A stretch of DNA of 64,000 bases from Hanleya hanleyi. Taxonomy: Eukaryota; Mollusca; Polyplacophora; Lepidopleurida; Hanleyidae. Position numbers and translations under genes: made by a program. Shown in pieces: positions 22,296 to 33,907 of this stretch. The stretch spans positions 62,001 through 126,000 of the forward strand of contig JAVTVY010039249.1 in the NCBI GenBank assembly GCA_036873755.1. The letters run 5' to 3'. The stretch's first letter is position 1. Every line of letters starts with the position of its first letter. The notes below the pieces were generated by a model, which worked only from the letters and a program-made list of their open reading frames with translations, ran no database searches and was not told the DNA's origin.

Positions 22296-23279
22296 TAAAG
22301 ATATAAAGGACCTCGGGTTCCAATTCAATTGAAAATCAGGACAAAGCCGTACTGTAGAACCAGTCTGGCTGCCTATCCATATCGCGTGCGATTTTTCTAT
22401 ATTTATCCGCAGACCAGATGCTCGAAAGTACAAATGTAGGGTATTTAATACAGCCCTTAAGGATAAGTCACTTCCGTTAAGGAAAAATGTTGTGTCGTCA
22501 GCATATTGGCTTATTTTTACATACCTCCCATCTATATTTATACCTTTAATTTCCTGGTTGTCCCTAACAAGTTTACCCAAAACCTCTGCACATAGAACAA
22601 ATAGATACGGGGCGATGGGATCCCCCTGTCGACACCCCCGTTCCACTGGGAACCTACCGAAGAAGTGGCCATTCTGTATGACACAAGCAGTCATTTCACA
22701 ATAAAATATATCGATCCAGCGTTTGATTGAGTCACCGAAGCCAAAAAAATCTAAAGTTCGTTTCAAAAAATCTATTGAGATTGAGTCAAAAGCTTTCTCG
22801 AAATCAACGAGTAGGACCATACCAGGTATGTTATTTTCTCTACATTCGAACAAAACATCATACAGTAGACGAGTATTTTCTCCGATGTATCGTCCTTTCA
22901 TAAAACCCGTTTGATCTTCGTCTATAAGTTCATTTAAAACCGTCTTCATGCGGTTTGCTATACATGTTGAGGCCATCTTGTATATTACATTAAGAAGAGT
23001 AATTGGTCTCCAATTTTTCATGATATGACGATCCTTATTGGGCTTTGGTAGACAGGTTATTATTCCCATTCTCTGACTTATTGGCAGTTGCCCAGTTTGG
23101 TAAGCTTCATTTATGGATCGTAAAACAAAAGGCCCTATATCTTTCCAAAATACCTTGAAAAATTCTACGGAAAAACCATCCTGGTCAGGGCTTTCATTAT
23201 TTTTCATATTCCGTACAGCTTCAGACAATTCGGCTAAGGTAATTTGTCCTTCCAAATTCGCGGCTTCTTTATCGCTTAG
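22296..23279 (-). pseudogene. LINE ORF2, reverse transcriptase part
   Basis: Open minus-strand frame from the truncated end: NWRPITLLNVIYK (finger), GRYIGENTRLLYDV, VLLVDFEKAFDSI (motif A), GCRQGDPIAPYLFVL (motif B) and QYADDTTFF (motif C with both aspartates). It continues to NWNPRSFISL at 22299, where the nested element interrupts. The palm motifs are all intact and the block pattern is that of the L1/Tx1 clade. The start ATG at 23255 is only the first in-frame methionine of a truncated gene. Confidence 0.88.
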
Positions 23280-23295
23280 TTTCTATCAGATATTT
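23280..23295. repeat. Target-site duplication of L1/Tx1-like LINE, right
   Basis: TTTCTATCAGATATTT, identical to 18795-18810. Confidence 0.9.
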
Positions 23296-24044
23296 AACCA
23301 GCGCTCTCATCGTTACAAAAGTCCAACGGCGTGCTAGCCATTCTGATGAAACAGATCATTCAAAGGCAATATTGTACAGAATGGTTCTCATGCTTGTGTG
23401 ATTTTCAAGAAACTTGTTGTGTCCTTGAAGATCTGGCCAGTCCCCCTTTCCGCAATTTGACCTGTTTGTCTGACCCAGAAAAACTGTGACATCAGACAAT
23501 AGTTTTCATCAGAAAGTACTATGCCGTTAAGGACAAAGAGAGTCACAATAATGTCCTACAAAAATAACACTCCCAGCATACATCTAGCTAGAATTTAGAA
23601 CAAAGGAAACTTTAAAGCAGCAGTGCATTTAATTTAAATATGTTGCGAAAAATGAATCAAAAATTATGTAGTTTCATGTTTTCGCAATTCATCTAATAGC
23701 ATTGACGCTTCTTTGAGTAATAATTGAATTGCCTGTCGCGAAAAGCTGACATTATATTGAAAAAAGACTGCAGGCGGAATCTTCATACACTGGAAGGGAA
23801 ATCGAATTAACCTTTTGAACGAATTACAGGGTAAAGCCATGGTTTAGTCTTAGAGAATATCCAACAAAAGCTTATAAAATCACCACAGGCAAAATTATGC
23901 GTTGCAGTAAGAACAGACATAGATGACATAATCTTATTGTTGCGGAGAAACTGTACTTGTAGAAAAGATGATGGGATTTGGATTATTTAGAAGAACCTAT
24001 AATTAAAATATAGCTGTAAGGTGTAAAGGGAGAAATTCAACCTA
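23296..24044. other. Noncoding stretch with duplicated block at 23672-23830
   Basis: 23672-23830 matches 18368-18530. Nothing else recognised. Confidence 0.6.
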
Positions 24045-24115
24045 TTTCTCTTTAGCTCAGTCCGTAGAGCACAGTGCTCGCATGTGAGAAGCTGAATTTT
24101 CGACTCTCGGTCGGT
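24045..24115 (+). pseudogene. tRNA-Ala-like sequence (SINE head or tRNA pseudogene)
   Basis: TAGCTCAGTCCGTAGAGC forms a normal D arm (GCTC/GAGC) and near-perfect A box. CTCGCATGTGAG resembles an alanine anticodon arm with several loop bases lost. TTTTCGACTCT sits where the B box belongs but with three changes. An AT dinucleotide run follows at about 24120. It cannot fold into a functional tRNA. Confidence 0.5.
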
Positions 24116-24510
24116 TCCAAATATATATATGTCATTCAAGTTAGGAGTAAAACATAGAGCATATAAATTGAGGATGGATATCATAGGGGCGGTTATGTGA
24201 TCTCCTTGACGCTATGTCTCGCGCTCGTCAGGTAAGAATCTACGCGATTTTACGGAACCCACATTATTGACCAGTTCGCTCTACTCTGCTAAATTTTCGT
24301 CCCATCAAATTCGAGACTTCAATTATTGAGCTTTTCCTGAGAAAGCTCCATCGAAAGGAGAACAGTTCTGGCAATTTTCAACCTGCTTTCACCACGCCGC
24401 ATAGTGTGAGTGACTTCATGGTAACATTGTTCACTTTTTGTGCTCTAAGTGAATCTTTTCGCATATAATTTACTGGCTAACAGTTAGGATATCGCTGGTT
24501 TGATACATAC

Positions 24511-25230
24511 CACAGGCTCGCAAAACAAGAGTTTTGGGGGGGTGTGGGCGGTGGTATTGGGTTGAAGTGTCGAAATATGGGGTCTCTATATATAACCCCA
24601 TGCTATATATAAATCCACATCAAGGTGTGAAACGGACTTTGGGTTAATCGAGAAATAAACGGTTTACCTACAAACAAAATACATCAGCGTATTCTACAAG
24701 TATCACTTTATATATTCCCGTCGTCAAATTAGTAAATTTGTGCAAATTTTTACCTTTGCCGAGCGATTCAAAATCCAACGTAACTGTCCATCCATCTAGG
24801 AACAGTTAGATTATGGCGGGCTTCGTTCTCAATTCTGATTGGTCAGTCGCGACAGCTGATCAGTGCGTGACCTCTCTTGCCGGAGGCGTGTCCCGACTGA
24901 CCAATCAGAATTGAGAACGAAGCCCGCCATAATCTAACTGTTCCTAGATGGATGGACAGTTAAGTTGGATTTTGAATCGCCCGGCAAAGGTAAAAAATTG
25001 CACAAATTTACTAATTTGACGACGGGAATATATAAAGTGATACTTGTAGAATACGCTGATGTATTTTGTTTGTCGGTAAACCGTTTATTTCTCGATTAAC
25101 CCAAAGTCCGTTTCACACCTTGACGTGGATTTATATAAAGCATGGGGTTATATATAGAGACCCCATATTTCGACACTTCACCATAATACCACCGCCCACA
25201 CCCCCAAAACTCTTGCTTTGCGGGCCTGTG
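24511..25230. mobile_element. Foldback DNA element with 8 bp target duplication
   Basis: Two ~335 bp arms (24511-24849 and 24893-25230) are inverted copies with scattered mismatches around a ~45 bp loop. The ends read CACAGGC(T/C)CGCAAA, and the element is flanked on both sides by ATACATAC (24503-24510, 25231-25238). An 8 bp duplication suits hAT-type (or P-type) transposition. There is no transposase. Confidence 0.85.
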
Positions 25231-25550
25231 ATACATACATTGCACAAGTTGTTGATTTAAAGTTTTTTTTCCAAACTATGGTCAACATAGCAATGAGCTG
25301 CAATGAGGCATTCCTTCGAAATCATTGAACGGTAACTTATATTAATGTCATGCAAAAAAATGAACTAATGTCAGATCGATTACCAGTATTTCGGCTTCGG
25401 CATGAAATCAAAATAATTAAACTCATGTATAAGATAAGAGTATTCGTGAAAATCCGTTACTTACGCTAAATGTATATGTAGAAGCAATTGGAAATAATAT
25501 TGTTCATTTGCCATCCGCGTGGTATTTTTATCTTCCACTTTAAATGGGAA

Positions 25551-25895
25551 TTAACCGTTGACATTATTTGACCTTATCAGACGAACTAAAAAGATAATAA
25601 CAATGCCAGTTTTGACATGCCCTTTATAGCGGCTGACTACATTGATGATAAAGTTCTGTAGACAACCAGAGCATAACCCTCTGGAGGATTCCAACGGAAT
25701 GACAGTTATGTTAGCTTGTAGCCACTGTCTCATTGTATCCTTGACATCGATGGCTGAGTGGTGGGGATTACCATAACGGTAAGTACCATTGCTGAAGGTC
25801 AGTGACACAAATAAGCTTCCTGTTGTTTCGTTTCGAAGACGCCGACAGACATATCGAAAGTAGGCGTAGTTAATTTCCACAGATACATTCTTGTA
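25551..25895 (-). other. Exon-like open segment of unknown function
   Basis: A minus-strand frame, free of stops, encodes EINYAYFRYVCRRLRNETTG, GNPHHSAIDVKDTMRQWL and GLCSGCLQNFIINVVSRYK. Two N-x-T glycosylation sequons (NET, NIT) could suit an extracellular protein, but no family is recognised. The upstream side is cut by a TTAA MITE at 25898, so the true start is unknown. A frameshifted relative is at 18590-18785. It may be a stray exon, a pseudogene piece, or part of an unrecognised repeat. Confidence 0.3.
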
Positions 25896-25897
25896 CA

Positions 25898-26411
25898 TTA
25901 ACCCTATCTGACCGGGGCGATTTGGGGTGTATCGCAGCCTTTGGGGGGGGGAGGGGGGAAATGTAAAAAAATCCAAGATGGCCGCCATGATGACGTCACA
26001 GTGACGTCATCTTCTCGGAAGCCATTTTTCGGCCTTTTTGGGGTCGATTTTTGCGAAATTTTCATTTTTCCGATTTTTCTCTCGAAATAAATAAAATAAA
26101 ATATAGAATAATTAGTTTTGCATAAATAAAATACTTTCAAGGCCTTTTAGGCAAGGAAAATGTGCAGAAATGGAGCGAAAAAAACTGAAAAACACGACTT
26201 TCGCGGATACCACATGGCCGCCATTTTGAATTTACCCATGATCCTCTGCCCGGGGGTATATGAAAATAGGCTTAAAATGACCCCAATAAGATAAGCTTAA
26301 AAGTCACCAAGTTTTAGCCTCCTCGGTTTTGTCGTTACGGAGCAGCAGAGAAAAGTTCACTAGGGGGAGGCACTTTCCTCCCCCCCTCCCCCCCAGGCCA
26401 GTTAGGGCTAA
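25898..26411. mobile_element. TTAA-type MITE, copy 1 (reverse orientation)
   Basis: Starts TTAACCCTATCTG; the right end GGCCAGTTAGGGCTAA is a mutated mirror. It carries a 23-base palindrome made of two TGACGTCA sites (25989-26011) next to AAGATGGCCGCC. Polypurine and polypyrimidine G/C runs lie near both ends. Confidence 0.8.
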
Positions 26412-26489
26412 ACTCAGCAGGGGCGGTGGGAAAAGATGCCGGATTACTGAAAATTGCCAAATAACCCCACAGGCGGATATATTGACATC

Positions 26490-26720
26490 ACAATACAAGC
26501 GTCTAATCCGTCATTCAATATTCAGCCGTCGTCCATCAAAGAATTTCTGTGTCCATAATCCAAAGACCTAATTCATATAATAGCATTAGCAAGAACCCAA
26601 ATTGATCCCTGTGAGGATCTGTATGCCAGCCACGGGATTATTGTAGATATTCATGTAGACATCTTGAATGGCACTAACAAACGGCCCCTAGCACCGGCTT
26701 TAGCGGTAGTACATACAAAT
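26490..26720 (-). mobile_element. 3'-end fragment of the RT-bearing retroelement family
   Basis: ATACAAGCGTCTAATCCGTC and AGCCGTCGTCCAT match the left end of the insertion at 349. The segment runs to ACGGCCCCTAGC, equivalent to about 707-722 there, with a large internal deletion. No coding remains. Confidence 0.7.
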
Positions 26721-27607
26721 ACTTAAGCCTACCTGGCTTGGAAGTTTTGGAACTTGTCCAAATCTGGGGATGAGTATATTTCGCTCATCAAACAATTAAT
26801 ATTCTCGTGACCCATTGAGCTAGGAAGCTGAATCTTACTATACTAAACACTTGTCACTCTCTACCAGGAAATGTACAAAAATCCAACATGGTCACTTTGA
26901 TGACGTCAGAATGAAGACATTCTTGAGCCGATTTTTTTGTCAGATTTTAATTTTTTTTTTATTTATATACTTTCTTCAAAAAAATCTCCAGAAATAGCCC
27001 TATCAAGTCATCTGATGGAAAATGAAGAGCTATATGCCCGTTAGATAGAAGAAATGGCCCTATATCTAACCTGCTCACACAACGTTGCAAATGTCCAGTG
27101 GCGTGTTATTCAATCTGATGTCAATCGTGGCAAAATGCATTCAATATTTATATCCATGTTGACCTGTCAAGTTCAGCATATGACCCGGTAGGTTCAGCCA
27201 AATGCATTATGTAGGGCTGTAAAGCTGACCGGGGTTTCGTCTCACTCACTCATGCAAAACTTCTGAAGCTGATACCTTATAATCTTCGTGTATTGTGCTA
27301 TGTATATATTTATTACTTGCATCTATTGGTTCAACTTATTATTGTCTCAATGTTTTGTTGTGGTCTTGGTTGTCATATATTTAGAGCTTGATGTCCTCGT
27401 TTGCTAAACAAATGTAGGTAAAATGTAGAGGGTAAATCAGAATGATTTGTTCTGTGCAATGCCACTCATTCACTGTGCTTAAAAAAGCGCACTTGATGAA
27501 GATTGGATTGAACATTTTTGATCTACCTGAAATTTCACTTTGGCGAATTGATTTGCATTTTCATCGAATACATGTGTTTAGTGACAGTAAGGAATTGAGC
27601 GTTATCT
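26721..27607. other. Mostly unrecognised; diverged TTAA-MITE fragment at about 26860-27060
   Basis: ATGTACAAAAATCCAACATGG, GATGACGTCAGAATG and nearby T-rich text resemble the inside of the TTAA MITE family. The rest shows nothing. Confidence 0.45.
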
Positions 27608-28206
27608 TTAACCCTATCTGTCTTGGGGGGGAGGGGGGCAAAATGGCCCCCAACCAAACTTTCAATGTTATCTCCAGAATAACAAAAAATGGAGAGCTCA
27701 AACCCCTTAACTTTATAGTTTATCATATTGGGGTCATTTTGAGCCTACTTGCATAACCCCCGAGCAAAGGATCATGGGCAAATTCAAGATGGCGGCCACG
27801 TAGGGTACCAGGAAAGTGATGTTTTTGTCATATTTATTCAAAATCTCTGCTTTTGCGCAATGAAAAGTGGGCAAAAACTATTTTATTTCACATAACATTA
27901 ATATTTACTAAATTATCATGCAGTTTTTTGTGGAAAAATTTCATAAATAAAAAAAAATTGGAAAATCCGACCGAAAAAATGCCGTTTTTGAAAATGACGT
28001 CACTATGACGTCATCAAAGCAGCCATCTTGGATTTTTTTGCATTTTCTGGTAGAGCTTGACCCAAGGGTATAGTGTCTTAAGTTTAAGCTCAAGCTCTAG
28101 CTCAAGCTCTAGCTCAATCGGTAAGGAAAAAAATAGGGGGGGGGTGGCATTTCGGCTCCCCCCCGGCCAGGACAGGTCCCAAAAAGCCCAGGCCAGATAG
28201 GGTTAA
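27608..28206. mobile_element. TTAA-type MITE, copy 2 (most complete)
   Basis: 599 bp from TTAACCCTATCTG to CAGATAGGGTTAA with TTAA at both ends. Inside: AAGATGGCGGCC near 27787, GACGTCACTATGACGTC near 27995, and AAGCTCTAGCTC repeats near 28090. It is the best reference for the family in this window. No coding. Confidence 0.88.
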
Positions 28207-29070
28207 AGCGCTCAGGGCAGTTTTCCATAACATGGGTCTGTTGATACACATCCAGGTAAGCTGAAAAAGGTAAGGCCAGATTCATGACTCAGTTGAAAGA
28301 TATACTTGAACTAACTAGCCCAACTACATCGTCTCTACGCCCGTTTCCTTCGATTAGCCACGCAGATCGAACCGGTGCTTTAAGCCCAATGGCCGGGTAT
28401 GATATTCAATGAATGTGAATGAGAGAGAGATCAGATTATACCAGTCAGCCCTCAGCCAGTCAGCTCAGTGGTTGCGGAGAAACAAAGTGCCTACCCGCGC
28501 ATGTATACGTACACCTAACATGCGATTTGACAGAAAACAGATTGTCAGAGATAGCGAGAATGTGCGAAGAGTGTGAAAGTGGCTTAGTTTTACAGCTAAA
28601 CTGTTCTCACAACAATACGCCTCACATTAAATAGGCTGCTTGTGTGTTGCACTGTCATATGCAAAAACACAAAAAGAAGGATAATTAAATAAGCGTGTGT
28701 GTTCATTATTAGAAAACAAATGAGTAGAATTATGATCTGATCTAGTTTTCGTGCATAGAAGAAAGCCTTTGTTTTTAGAAACTCTGTTCGTCTTTAATGA
28801 TAACAGCTCCGTTTGAAGGCAATCGCCTATAGTCCAAATGGGGAAAATTTACGCAAAGCCGTATAGACATGACTTCAACGTTAACATAACGGTCACATAG
28901 GTTGTTAATTATTCATTTCAATGTAGTATTCCAGAAGGTCCTGCATTTGACGTATCCCGCCTTGTAGAATTGTTCCAACGAAGTACAGACATTACTGATG
29001 TCAAACAAACCAGCCGAAATGCAAGAACAGAAAATGGATGAAACAAAGCAATCGTGAAAATCGGCTTTTT
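28207..29070. other. No gene recognised
   Basis: Nothing identifiable. A CAGTCAGCCCTCAGCCAGTCAGC microduplication lies near 28440; open frames here are short. Confidence 0.5.
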
Positions 29071-29096
29071 AGCCCACCATCACCAGATGGTGGGCT
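29071..29096. other. Strong hairpin at head of satellite array
   Basis: AGCCCACCATC, loop ACCA, GATGGTGGGCT: a perfect 11 bp GC-rich stem. GTCCGTCGTCC-type short repeats follow (29113-29153), then the satellite. I recall the same head-plus-repeat arrangement from dispersed repeats of bivalves and other molluscs. Confidence 0.8.
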
Positions 29097-29154
29097 GTTC
29101 AAATCGCTTTTTGTCCGTGGTCCGTCGTCCGTCGTCCGTCCGTCGTCCATCCGT

Positions 29155-32100
29155 AAACAATTTCTTGTTATCGCGATTTCTCAGGAACTACTGCATGGAT
29201 CTTTCTCAAATTTGGTACACAGGTTCCCCTTGGGGTCTAGTTGCGCAAGAAACCTTTTTTGGTCCGATTCGAAAATCCAATATGGCCACCAGGCAGCCAT
29301 CTTGGATTTCCCCATGAAACCTTGTTACCGCGATTTCTCAGGAACTACTGCGTGGATCTTTTTCAAATTTGGTACACAGGTTCCCCTTGAGGTCTAGTTG
29401 TGCAAGAAACCTTTCTGGTCCGATTCGAAAATCCAATATGGCCACCAGGCAGCCATCTTGGATTTCCCCATGAAACCTTGTTATTGCGATTTCTCAGGAA
29501 CTGCTGCATGGATCTTTCTCAGATTTGGTACACAGGTTCCTCTTGGGGTCTAGTTGTGCAAGATAGCTTTTCTGGTCCGATATCGAAAATCCAATATGGC
29601 CACAAGGCGGCCATCTTGGATTTCCCCATGAAACCTTGTTATCGCGATTTCTCAGGAACTACGGCATGGATCTTTCCCAAATTTGGTACACAGGTTCCCC
29701 TTGGGGTCTAGTTGTGCAAGATACCTTTTCTGGTCCGATTCGAAAATCTAATATGGCCACCAGGCAGCCATCTTGGATTTCCCCATGAAACCTTGTTATC
29801 GCGATTTCTCAGGAACTGCTGCATGGACTTTTCTCAGATTTGGTACACAGGTTCCTCTTGGGGTCTAGTTGTGCAAGATACCTTTCCTGGTCCGATTCGA
29901 AAATCCAATATGGCCACAAGGCGGCCATCTTTGGATTTCTCCATGAAACCTTGTTATCGCGATTTCTCAGGAACTACTGCATGGATCTTTCTCAAATTTG
30001 GTACACAGGTTCCCCTTGGGGTCTAGTTGTGCAAGATACCTTTTCTGGTCCGATTCGAAAATCCAATATGGCCACCAGGCAGCCATCTTTGATTTCCCCA
30101 TGAACCTTTGTTATCGTGATTTCTCAGGAAGTACTGCATGGATCTTTTTCAAATTTGGTACACAGGTTCCCCAGTGGGTCTAGTTGTGCAAGATACCTTT
30201 TTCGGTCCGATTCGAGATACAATACGGCCACAAGGCGGCCATCTTGGATTTCTCCATGAAACCTTGTTATCGCGATTTCTCAGGAACTACAGCATGGATC
30301 TTTCTCAAATTTGGTACACAGGTTCCCCTTGGGGTCTAGTTGTGCAAGATACCTTTTTGGTCCGATTCGATAATACAATATGGCCACCAGGCAGCCATCT
30401 TGGATTTCCCCATGAAACCTTGTTATCGCGATTTCTCAGGAACTACTGCATGGATCTTTCTCAAATTTGGAACACATGTTCCCCTTGGGGTCTAGTTGTG
30501 CAAGATACCTTTTCTGGTCAGATTCGAAAATCCAATATGGTCACAAGGCGGCCATCTTGGATTTCCCCATGAAACCTTATCACGATTTCTCGGGAACTGC
30601 TGCATGGATCTTTCCCAAATTCAGTACACAGGTTCCCCTTGGGGTCTAGTTGTGCAAGATACCTTTTCTGGTCCAATTCGAAAATCCAATATGGCCACCA
30701 GGCAACCATCTTGGATTTCCCCATGAAACCTTGTTATCGCAATTTCTCAGGAACTACTGCATGGATCTTTCTCAAATTTGGTACACAGGTTCCCCTTGGG
30801 GTCTAGTTGTGCAAGATACCTTTTCTGATCCGATTCGAAAATCCAATATGGCCACAAGGCGGCCATCTTGGATTTCTCCATGAAACCTTGTTATCGCGAT
30901 TTCTCAGGAACTGCTGCATGGATCTTTCTCAGATTTGGTACACAGGTTCCTCTTGGGGTCTAGTTGTGCAAGATAGCTTTTCTGGTCCGATTCGAAAATC
31001 CAATATGGCCACAAGACGGCCATCTTGGATTTCTCCATGAAACCTTGTTATCGCGATTTCTCAGGAACTACTGCATGGATCTTTCTCAAATTTGGTACAC
31101 AGGTTCCCCTTGGGGTCGAGTTGTGCAAGATACCTTTTCTGGTCCGATTCGAAAATCCAATATGGCCACCAGGCAGCCATCTTTGATTTCCCCATGAACC
31201 TTTGTTATCGTGATTTCTCAGGAAGCACTGCATGGATCTTTCTCAAATTTGGTACGCAGGTTCCCCAGTGGGTCTAGTTGTGCAAGATACCTTTTTCGGT
31301 CTGATTCGAAATCCAATATGGGCACAAGGCGGCCATCTTGGATTTCCCCATGAAACCTTGTTATCGCGATTTCTCAGGAACTACAGCATGGATCTTTCTC
31401 AAATTTGGTACACAGGTTCCCCTTGGAGTCTAGTTGTGCAAGATACCTTTTTTGGTCCCATTCGAAAATCCAATATGGCCACAAGGCAGCCATCTTGGAT
31501 TTCCACATGAAACCTTGTTATCGCGATTTCTCGGAAATTACTGCATGGATCTTTCTCAAATTTGGTACACAGGTTCCCCTTGGGGTCTAGTTGTGCAAGA
31601 TACCTTTTTCTGGTCCGATTCGAAAATCCAATATGGCCACCAGGCAGCCATCTTTGATTTCCCCATGAAACCTTGTTATCGCGATTTCTCAGGAACTACT
31701 GCATGGATCTTTCTCAAATTTGGTACACAGGTCTAATTGTGCAAGATACCTTTTCTGGTCCGATTCGAGAATCCAATATGGCCACCAGGCAGCCATCTTG
31801 GATTTCCCCATGAAACCTTGTTATCGCGATTTCTCAGGAACTGCTGCATGGATCTTTCTCAGATTTGGTACACAGGTTCCTCTTGGGGTCTAGTTGTGCA
31901 AGATACCTTTCCTGGTCCGACTCGAAAATCCAATATGGCCACAAGGCGGCCATCTTGGATTTCTCCATGAAACCTTGTTATCGCGATTTCTCAGGAACTA
32001 CTGCATGGATCTTTCTCAAATTTGGTACACAGGTTCCCCTTGGGGTCGAGTTGTGCAAGATACCTTTTCTGGTCCGATTCGAAAATCCAATATGGCCACC

Positions 32101-33660
32101 AGGCAGCCATCTTTGATTTCCCCATGAACCTTTGTTATCGTGATTTCTCAGGAAGTACTGCATGCATCTTTCTCAAATTTGGTACGCAGGTTCCCCAGTG
32201 GGTCTAGTTGTGCAAGATACCTTTTTCGGTCTGATTCGAAATCCAATATGGGCACAAGGCGGCCATCTTGGATTTCCCCATGAAACCTTGTTATCACGAT
32301 TTCTCAGGAACTACAGCATGGATCTTTCTCAAATTTGGTACACAGGTTCCCCTTGGGGTCTAGTTGTGCAAGATACCTTTTCTGGTCCGATTCGAAAATG
32401 CAATATGGCCACCAGGCAGCCATCTTGGATTTCCCCATGAAACCTTGTTATCGCGATTTCTCAGGAACTACTGCATGGATCTTTCTCAAATTTGGTACAC
32501 AGGTTCCCCTTGGGGTCTAGTTGTGCAAGATACCTTTTCTGGTCCGATTCGAAAATCCAATATGGCCACAAGGCGGCCATCTTGGATTTCCCCATGAAAC
32601 ATTGTTATCGTCATTTCTCAGGAACTACTGTATGGATCTTTCTCAAATTCGGTACACAGGTTCCCCTTGGGGTCTAGTTATGCAACATACTTTTTCTGGT
32701 TCGATTCGAAAATCCAATATGGTCACAAGGCGGCCATCTTGGATTTCCCCATGAAACCTTATTGTCATTTCTGAGAAAGTATTGCATGGATCTTTCTCAA
32801 ATTTGATACACAGGTTCCCCTTGGGGTCTAGTTGTGCAAGATACCTTTTCTGGTCCGATTCGGAAATCCAATATGGCCACAAGGCGGCCATCTTGGATTT
32901 CCCCATGAAACCTTGTTATTGCTTTTTGTTGGGAACTACTCCATGGATCTTCCTCAAATTCGGTACACAGGTTCCCCTTGGGGTCTAGTTATGCAACATA
33001 CTTTTTCTGGTCCGATTCGAAAATCGAATATGGCCACCAGGCAGCCATCTTGGATTTCCCCGTAAAACCTTTTTATTGCTATTTCTCAGGAACTACTACA
33101 GGGATCTTTCTCAAATTTGGTACACAGGTTCCCTTTGGGGTCTAGTTGTGCAAGATACCTTTTTTGGTCCGATTCGAAAATCCAATATGGCCACAAAGCA
33201 GCCATGTTGGATTTCCCCATGAAACTTTGTTATTGCGATTTCTCAGGAACTACTGCATGAATCTGCGTCAAATTTGGTACACAGGTTCCCCTTGTGATCT
33301 AGTTGTGCAAGATACCTCTTTCTTTCCGATTCGAAAATCCAATATGGCCACCAGGCGGCCATCTTGGATCTCCCCGTGCAACTTTGTTATCATGATTTCT
33401 CAGAAAGTACTGCATGGATCTTTCTCAAATTTGGTACATAGGTTCCCGTTGGGGTCTAGTTGTGCCAAATACCCTTTCCTCGTCCGATTCGAAAATCCAA
33501 TTTGGCCACCAGGTGCCCATCTTGGATTTCCCCTTGAAACATAGTTATCGTGAATTCTCAGGAACTACTTCATGGATCTTTCTGAAATTTTGTACACAGG
33601 TCCCACATGGGGCCTAGTTGTGCAAAATACCATTTTTGGTCCGATTCAAAAATCCAAGTT
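29155..33660. repeat. Tandem satellite, unit about 157 bp, about 29 units
   Basis: Each unit contains TTATCGCGATTTCTCAGGAA, GGATCTTTCTCAAATTTGGT, TCTAGTTGTGCAAGATACC, TCCGATTCGAAAATCCAATA and CAGCCATCTTGGATTTCCCC. Two alternating variants (CCACCAGGCAGCC and CCACAAGGCGGCC) occur. Units decay toward the right end. Because 157 is not a multiple of three and stops are rare, the array yields many overlapping spurious reading frames of 60-144 residues. Confidence 0.95.
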
Positions 33661-33670
33661 ACGCTCCAAA

Positions 33671-33907
33671 TTAATACGGCATTCCTGAGTTGTGACGTTG
33701 CATCACACGAGTCGGCGGATCAAACGTTGGGACATATTCTAAAAAGTGACTATAGAGAATATCCATACCTTCACCTTCCATATCAAGAGGTTCCAATAAT
33801 TCGGAATTAAAATGTATTTCTTCAAATTTTAAATCAGTTTTCTTTAGTCCAGTGAACTGCCCCACTGTTTCGTCTGCCGACGGGTCGGCTACATGAAGGG
33901 ACGTCAC
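33671..33907 (-). other. Possible exon or gene tail, unrecognised
   Basis: 78-residue minus-strand frame ending HSGMPY-stop, with an acidic middle (FEEIHFNSELLEPLDMEGEG) and FDPPTRVMQRH. The composition looks more protein-like than neighbouring frames, but I recognise no family and see no support for its boundaries. Confidence 0.22.

Larger units (their letters stand above)
18811..23279 (-). mobile_element. 5'-truncated L1/Tx1-like LINE with nested element
   Basis: The T-rich tract at 18811-18838 is the poly(A) tail of a minus-strand insertion. The element runs to 23279, where a perfect copy of the 16 bp left flank resumes. Removing the nested 1865 bp element leaves about 2.6 kb containing the RT and C-terminal domain of ORF2. 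ORF1 and endonuclease are missing. 5' truncation, poly(A) and a long target duplication together are the signature of target-primed reverse transcription. Confidence 0.92.

Noticed and set aside
29038..33617. Some forty overlapping open frames of 60-144 residues rich in WISP and FGTQVPLGV phrases
   Set aside because: They are translations of the 157 bp satellite in several frames; the same phrases recur with every unit.
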